From contig CAIXZI010000045.1 in assembly GCA_903923915.1 (NCBI GenBank), positions 1 through 7,756 of the forward strand: a stretch of 7,756 nucleotides of DNA, read 5' to 3'. The translations under genes and the position numbers were made by a program. Under the pieces are notes generated by a model. It was not told where the DNA came from. It saw nothing but the letters and a program-made list of their open reading frames with translations, and made no database searches. How positions within the stretch are numbered: the stretch's first letter is position 1; each line of letters opens with the position of its first letter. The DNA comes from an uncultured Bacteroidota bacterium (GTDB lineage Bacteria > Bacteroidota > Bacteroidia > B-17B0 > Aurantibacillaceae). Of the stretch, positions 5,024 to 7,756 are shown in pieces.

Positions 5024-7756
5024 ACCCCGGCTGGAGGTTTAACTATGCCAACACCAATTACTGTTTGTGCAGGAACATCTGCTAATGTTACTGCCGCAAA
5101 TAGTTACACCACAGGTTTTACTTATTCTTGGGCGCCAGCGGCTACGGTTAGTCCGGCAACGGGCAGCCTTGCCGTTACTGTAACACCTACTGCTACTACA
5201 ACTTATACACTTTCTGCAATAGACAATAACACGCTTACAAATACCGGATGTGCTGTAACTAATACAATAACTATTACCACTAATCCACTACCAACTACAA
5301 CAGTGGCAGTAACCTTGCCATCGCCGGCCAATAGTTATACGCCTGTTGCTACCTGCTATGGCATAAATACAGCCACATTAACCGCTGGCGGTGCTTACAC
5401 ATATACGTGGGCTCCATCAACAGGGTTAAGCTCTACAAGTGGTTACTCAGTAGTTGCTAACCCTTCGGTTACTACTACTTATACAGTTACAGGTTCAAAT
5501 AATTGCGCATCTGTAGCAACAAGTACAGTTATTACAGTTCAAGCACAACCAACCTCTCCGGCAACAACCACTAATGGTAATGGCACATGGAATGCATTTT
5601 GTTATAATGATGCAACATGGACAAATTACTATGGTTATTATACAGAAAATAACTTAAGTTTTGATACACGAATAAGGTGGAATCAAAATAACGGACCATC
5701 TACTTGTACTACCACAGCAACAGGCTCTGCTTATAGCGGCTGTAGTTTTGGAGGATCAATTTGGACCATTTGGTTTAGACGTACCGGAATACCTTGCGGA
5801 TACTACCAAATAGATATACCTGGGCATGACGATAATACTTATTTATACATAAATGGAGTGCTTCAATGGTCTCATGCGGGTTGTTGTGATGCGCATACCA
5901 ATGTTTGGAGTGGTTTTATTAGTCCGAGTACAACAGTAGAATTTAAACAGTACAATGGCGCAGGTCCAGGTTATTTAGCTGCAAACTTTACACCAACTAC
6001 CTATCCTGTTTTAAGTTCTCCAGTTACAATATGTGCAGGATCTTCAACTAATTTAACGGCATCACCTAATTTACCCGGCGCTATTTACACTTGGGGTGAC
6101 GGCTCTGGAGGAACTACTTTAAGTCCAACAACAGGGACAATAACAGCGGCATCACCAACAGTTACTACATCTTACACTTGTAACGTATCAGACCCCGTTA
6201 CTACTTGTAGTGCAACAGCTAATGTTTTAATAACAGTAAATCCATTGCCAACTACATCTGTAACACCTACTGCCGGAACAACATCATGTTCTATAAATGG
6301 CACTTATACATTAACAGCATCAGGAGCTAATACATATTCGTGGTCTCCATCTGCCGGTTTAAGTGCAACAACGGGTAATGTGGTAATTGCAACTCCAACT
6401 ATAACAACTACTTATACGGTTGGCGGAAACAACAATTGTGCAACTGTTAATGCAACAAGCACAATAACCGTTATACCTTTGGTTACACCATCTACTTTTC
6501 CTTCAGGAGCATGGAATGCATATTGCTATGGCGATAAAACCTTAAGTAGTTATTATGGGTATTATACCAATAATGGTAGTGGTGTAACAGGATATGATTT
6601 TAATACTACAACACAGTGGGCAAATACAGTTTCGGGTACGGTTACCCCTAGTCTGGCTGTTGCTTCAGCTACAGGCGGTACAGCCTATCAGGGTTGTGTA
6701 ATACCAAACACCAATTTTAGTATTAGCTTTAAACGTACAGGATTTACTTGTGGTACATACTCTATTAACATTCCAACACACGATGATAATTTTACCTTGC
6801 TTATTAACGGAACTCAAGTTGCACAGCATGCAGGTTGTTGCGATGCGCATACTGCCGTTTGGGTTGGCACATTAAACGGAAGTTCAACTGTAGAGGTTCA
6901 GTTAGTGCAAGGAGGAGGAGGTTCTAGTTTGAACGTAACGTTTAATCGCGCAGCTCCTCCGGCTACACAATACACCTGGATTGGAGGAACAAGTACAGAT
7001 TGGTTTACGGCCGCTAACTGGTGCGGTGGCGGCGGATCTACACCTACTTCTGCCTATGATGTAGTTATACCTGCGGCAGGCCCTCAGTTTATGCCTGTAA
7101 TAAATGGTGTAGGTGCGCAATGTAAAAGCATCACGATTAACCCCGCTATTGCAGCAGGCACTTATAATTCAGCTATACCATCGGCCAGTTTAACTATAAG
7201 CGGGGCAAACATACTTGATGTTTATGGAAACTGGAATAATGGAGGAAGTTTATTAGCTAACAATAGTACCATCAACTTAAATGGTTCAACGGCGGCAACA
7301 TTAAGTTGCGCTACAACGCAAACGTTTTATAATTTAAATATTAATAACGCTGCAGGAGTAACTATGTCTTCGGGCATACAGCAAATTAGTAATAATTTAA
7401 ACTTTACTACGGGTATTGTAACACAAGGCGTATCATCAACACTAAATATATTAAACGGCGCAACATCTACAGGAGTAAGCAACTTAAGTTATGTAGATGG
7501 TTTTATTACTAAGTACGGAAATAGTGCTTTTACCTTTCCGGTAGGAACAGGCAATTATTATAGACCAATTACTATGTCTGCTCCATCGCTTGCTACAGAT
7601 AATTTTACGGCAAAATATTTCCACTCCAATGTATATGCCGTTTCAACCTATACAACCAGTAACTGGGATTTAGGTATAGATCATTTAAGTGGCTGCGAGT
7701 ATTGGATTTTAAACAGAACAGGCGGCGTATCTACATTAAGTGTTACGCTAAGTTGG
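4805..7756 (+). CDS. Secreted repeat protein, continuation after the in-frame stop (runs off the right edge)
   Basis: The frame is open for 984 codons from the ATG at 4805 to the window end, which falls on a codon boundary. It begins MRTGIPCGYYEIDIP, the second half of module A copy 1, and has no signal peptide. It therefore cannot be an independent exported protein and is best read as the rest of the gene starting at 3857. Modules in order: rest of A1, two PKD-like units, A2, two PKD-like units, A3, then a WxG/beta-rich region. It is rich in Thr, Ser, Ala, Asn and Gly, with Cys mainly in the A modules. The C-terminus, where a type IX secretion sorting domain would be expected, is outside the window. 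The role is probably surface or extracellular adhesion or glycan binding; that is inference from architecture only. Confidence 0.85.
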   Translation, partial: MRTGIPCGYYEIDIPSYDDDLYILINGTIVATYTSSCCTNRPNLWTGFIAPTTTVEIRYSNNGGPGNLSANFITPAGGLTMPTPITVCAGTSANVTAANSYTTGFTYSWAPAATVSPATGSLAVTVTPTATTTYTLSAIDNNTLTNTGCAVTNTITITTNPLPTTTVAVTLPSPANSYTPVATCYGINTATLTAGGAYTYTWAPSTGLSSTSGYSVVANPSVTTTYTVTGSNNCASVATSTVITVQAQPTSPATTTNGNGTWNAFCYNDATWTNYYGYYTENNLSFDTRIRWNQNNGPSTCTTTATGSAYSGCSFGGSIWTIWFRRTGIPCGYYQIDIPGHDDNTYLYINGVLQWSHAGCCDAHTNVWSGFISPSTTVEFKQYNGAGPGYLAANFTPTTYPVLSSPVTICAGSSTNLTASPNLPGAIYTWGDGSGGTTLSPTTGTITAASPTVTTSYTCNVSDPVTTCSATANVLITVNPLPTTSVTPTAGTTSCSINGTYTLTASGANTYSWSPSAGLSATTGNVVIATPTITTTYTVGGNNNCATVNATSTITVIPLVTPSTFPSGAWNAYCYGDKTLSSYYGYYTNNGSGVTGYDFNTTTQWANTVSGTVTPSLAVASATGGTAYQGCVIPNTNFSISFKRTGFTCGTYSINIPTHDDNFTLLINGTQVAQHAGCCDAHTAVWVGTLNGSSTVEVQLVQGGGGSSLNVTFNRAAPPATQYTWIGGTSTDWFTAANWCGGGGSTPTSAYDVVIPAAGPQFMPVINGVGAQCKSITINPAIAAGTYNSAIPSASLTISGANILDVYGNWNNGGSLLANNSTINLNGSTAATLSCATTQTFYNLNINNAAGVTMSSGIQQISNNLNFTTGIVTQGVSSTLNILNGATSTGVSNLSYVDGFITKYGNSAFTFPVGTGNYYRPITMSAPSLATDNFTAKYFHSNVYAVSTYTTSNWDLGIDHLSGCEYWILNRTGGVSTLSVTLSW
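5042..5572 (+). repeat. PKD/Ig-like pair 1
   Basis: Two beta-sandwich-type units lie between A1 and A2. Unit 1 (about 5042-5290) has ITVCAGTSANVTA, YSWAPAATVSPATGS and TATTTYTLSA, ending TITTNPLP. Unit 2 (about 5291-5572) has ATCYGINTATLTAGG, YTWAPSTGLSSTSG and SVTTTYTVTGSNNCA, ending TVITVQ. This is the familiar Bacteroidota 'W.P..gls...g....p..tTtYtVt' repeat seen in large surface proteins, where it serves as a spacer. Confidence 0.85.
5576..5992 (+). repeat. Cys-rich module A, copy 2 (intact)
   Basis: This copy of about 139 aa has TWNAFCYND, YYGYYTENNLSF, YSGCSFGG, IWFRRTGIPCGYYQIDIP, GHDDNTYLYING, HAGCCDAHTNVWSGFI and TTVEF, ending LAANF. A stretch of 26 nt at 5780-5805 matches copy 1 (4808-4833) with one mismatch. 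Conserved Cys are those in CY, GC, PCG and the CC pair. The Asp-Asp followed by a hydrophobic strand and 'ING' recalls the metal-binding DD of PA14-type lectin domains, but I cannot place it in a named family with confidence. Confidence 0.85.
5993..6502 (+). repeat. PKD/Ig-like pair 2
   Basis: Two further spacer units lie between A2 and A3. Unit 1 (about 5993-6250) has VTICAGSSTNLTA, YTWGDGSGGTTLSPTTG and TVTTSYTCNVSD, ending LITVNPLP. Unit 2 (about 6251-6502) has CSINGTYTLTASG, YSWSPSAGLSATTGN and TITTTYTVGGNNNCA, ending TITVIP. The order and the shared NPLPTT linker match pair 1, showing that the duplicated block was A plus two PKD-like units (about 975 and 927 nt). Confidence 0.84.
6503..6946 (+). 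repeat. Cys-rich module A, copy 3 (intact, slightly longer)
   Basis: This copy of about 148 aa has AWNAYCYGD, YYGYYTNN, YQGCVIP, ISFKRTGFTCGTYSINIP, THDDNFTLLING, HAGCCDAHTAVWVGTL and STVEV, ending LNVTF. It carries a few extra residues between GYYT and GC (around GSGVTGYDF and SGTVTPSLAVASA). It shares the His-Asp-Asp and Cys-Cys-Asp-Ala-His signatures with copy 2. Confidence 0.85.
6965..7756 (+). other. WxG module and beta-rich region of the secreted protein (incomplete)
   Basis: After A3 the protein changes character. It opens with YTWIGGTSTDWFTAANW (about 6971-7021), then PTSAYDVVIPAAGPQFMPVI, then short repetitive strands rich in Asn/Ile/Leu (LDVYGNWNNGG, STINLNGS, FYNLNINNA, NNLNFTTG). 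The pattern suggests a beta-helix or stacked beta structure. A second recognisable block, YVDGFITKYGNSAFTFPVG (about 7490-7546), followed by YYRPI, is common in Bacteroidota type IX secretion cargo. The region continues past the window edge, so the domain end and any sorting signal are unseen. Confidence 0.75.

Noticed and set aside
3959..6946. CRISPR-like or tandem noncoding repeat array
   Set aside because: The repeats are long, in frame, diverged at third positions and encode homologous protein modules; there are no short direct repeats with uniform spacers.
6665..7120. Two minus-strand open frames (6665-6850 and 6902-7120)
   Set aside because: Both lie opposite module A copy 3 and the WxG block, which are conserved on the plus strand; the minus products look like compositional artefacts.

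Overview
The window looks like a piece of a low-GC Bacteroidota (Bacteroidetes) chromosome. The strongest reasons are the large secreted protein on the right, which carries PKD/Ig-like repeats of the 'YTWAPSTGLSS...TTTYTV' type and a 'WxGxxSTDWxTAxNW' module typical of that phylum, the lack of clear Shine-Dalgarno sites, and very AT-rich spacers. The assignment is by protein style, not by a marker gene.

Left part, minus strand (1-3533): reading in the direction of transcription, recG (ATP-dependent branch-migration helicase, complete, 700 aa) is followed by a 155-bp gap holding a hairpin-bearing element, then a GT4-type glycosyltransferase (382 aa, GTG start). The glycosyltransferase overlaps by 8 nt the start of a membrane acyltransferase (acyltransferase family 3, OafA-like), of which only the first 44 codons lie inside the window. 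The last two genes look translationally coupled and probably build and decorate a surface or secreted glycan. recG is a housekeeping neighbour with no evident functional link.

Middle (3534-3856): a 323-bp AT-rich divergent intergenic region with no gene. It holds weak promoter-like and inverted-repeat signals.

Right part, plus strand (3857-7756): one very long secreted repeat protein that runs off the right edge. Order: signal peptide, two ~100-aa Ig-like repeats, then a super-repeat of a ~140-aa Cys-rich module (called A here, three copies) alternating with pairs of PKD-like modules, then a WxG/beta-rich region. The reading frame is broken only by a single in-frame TAA at 4802-4804 in the middle of the first A module. 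The same frame stays open for 984 more codons to the edge, and the stop aligns with a conserved Phe in the other two A copies. It is therefore a nonsense-interrupted gene, a sequence error or a recoded stop, not two independent genes.

The most interesting items are the precisely placed stop codon, the three-copy A module (five conserved Cys plus an Asp-Asp pair, of unknown family to me), and the hairpin element downstream of recG.
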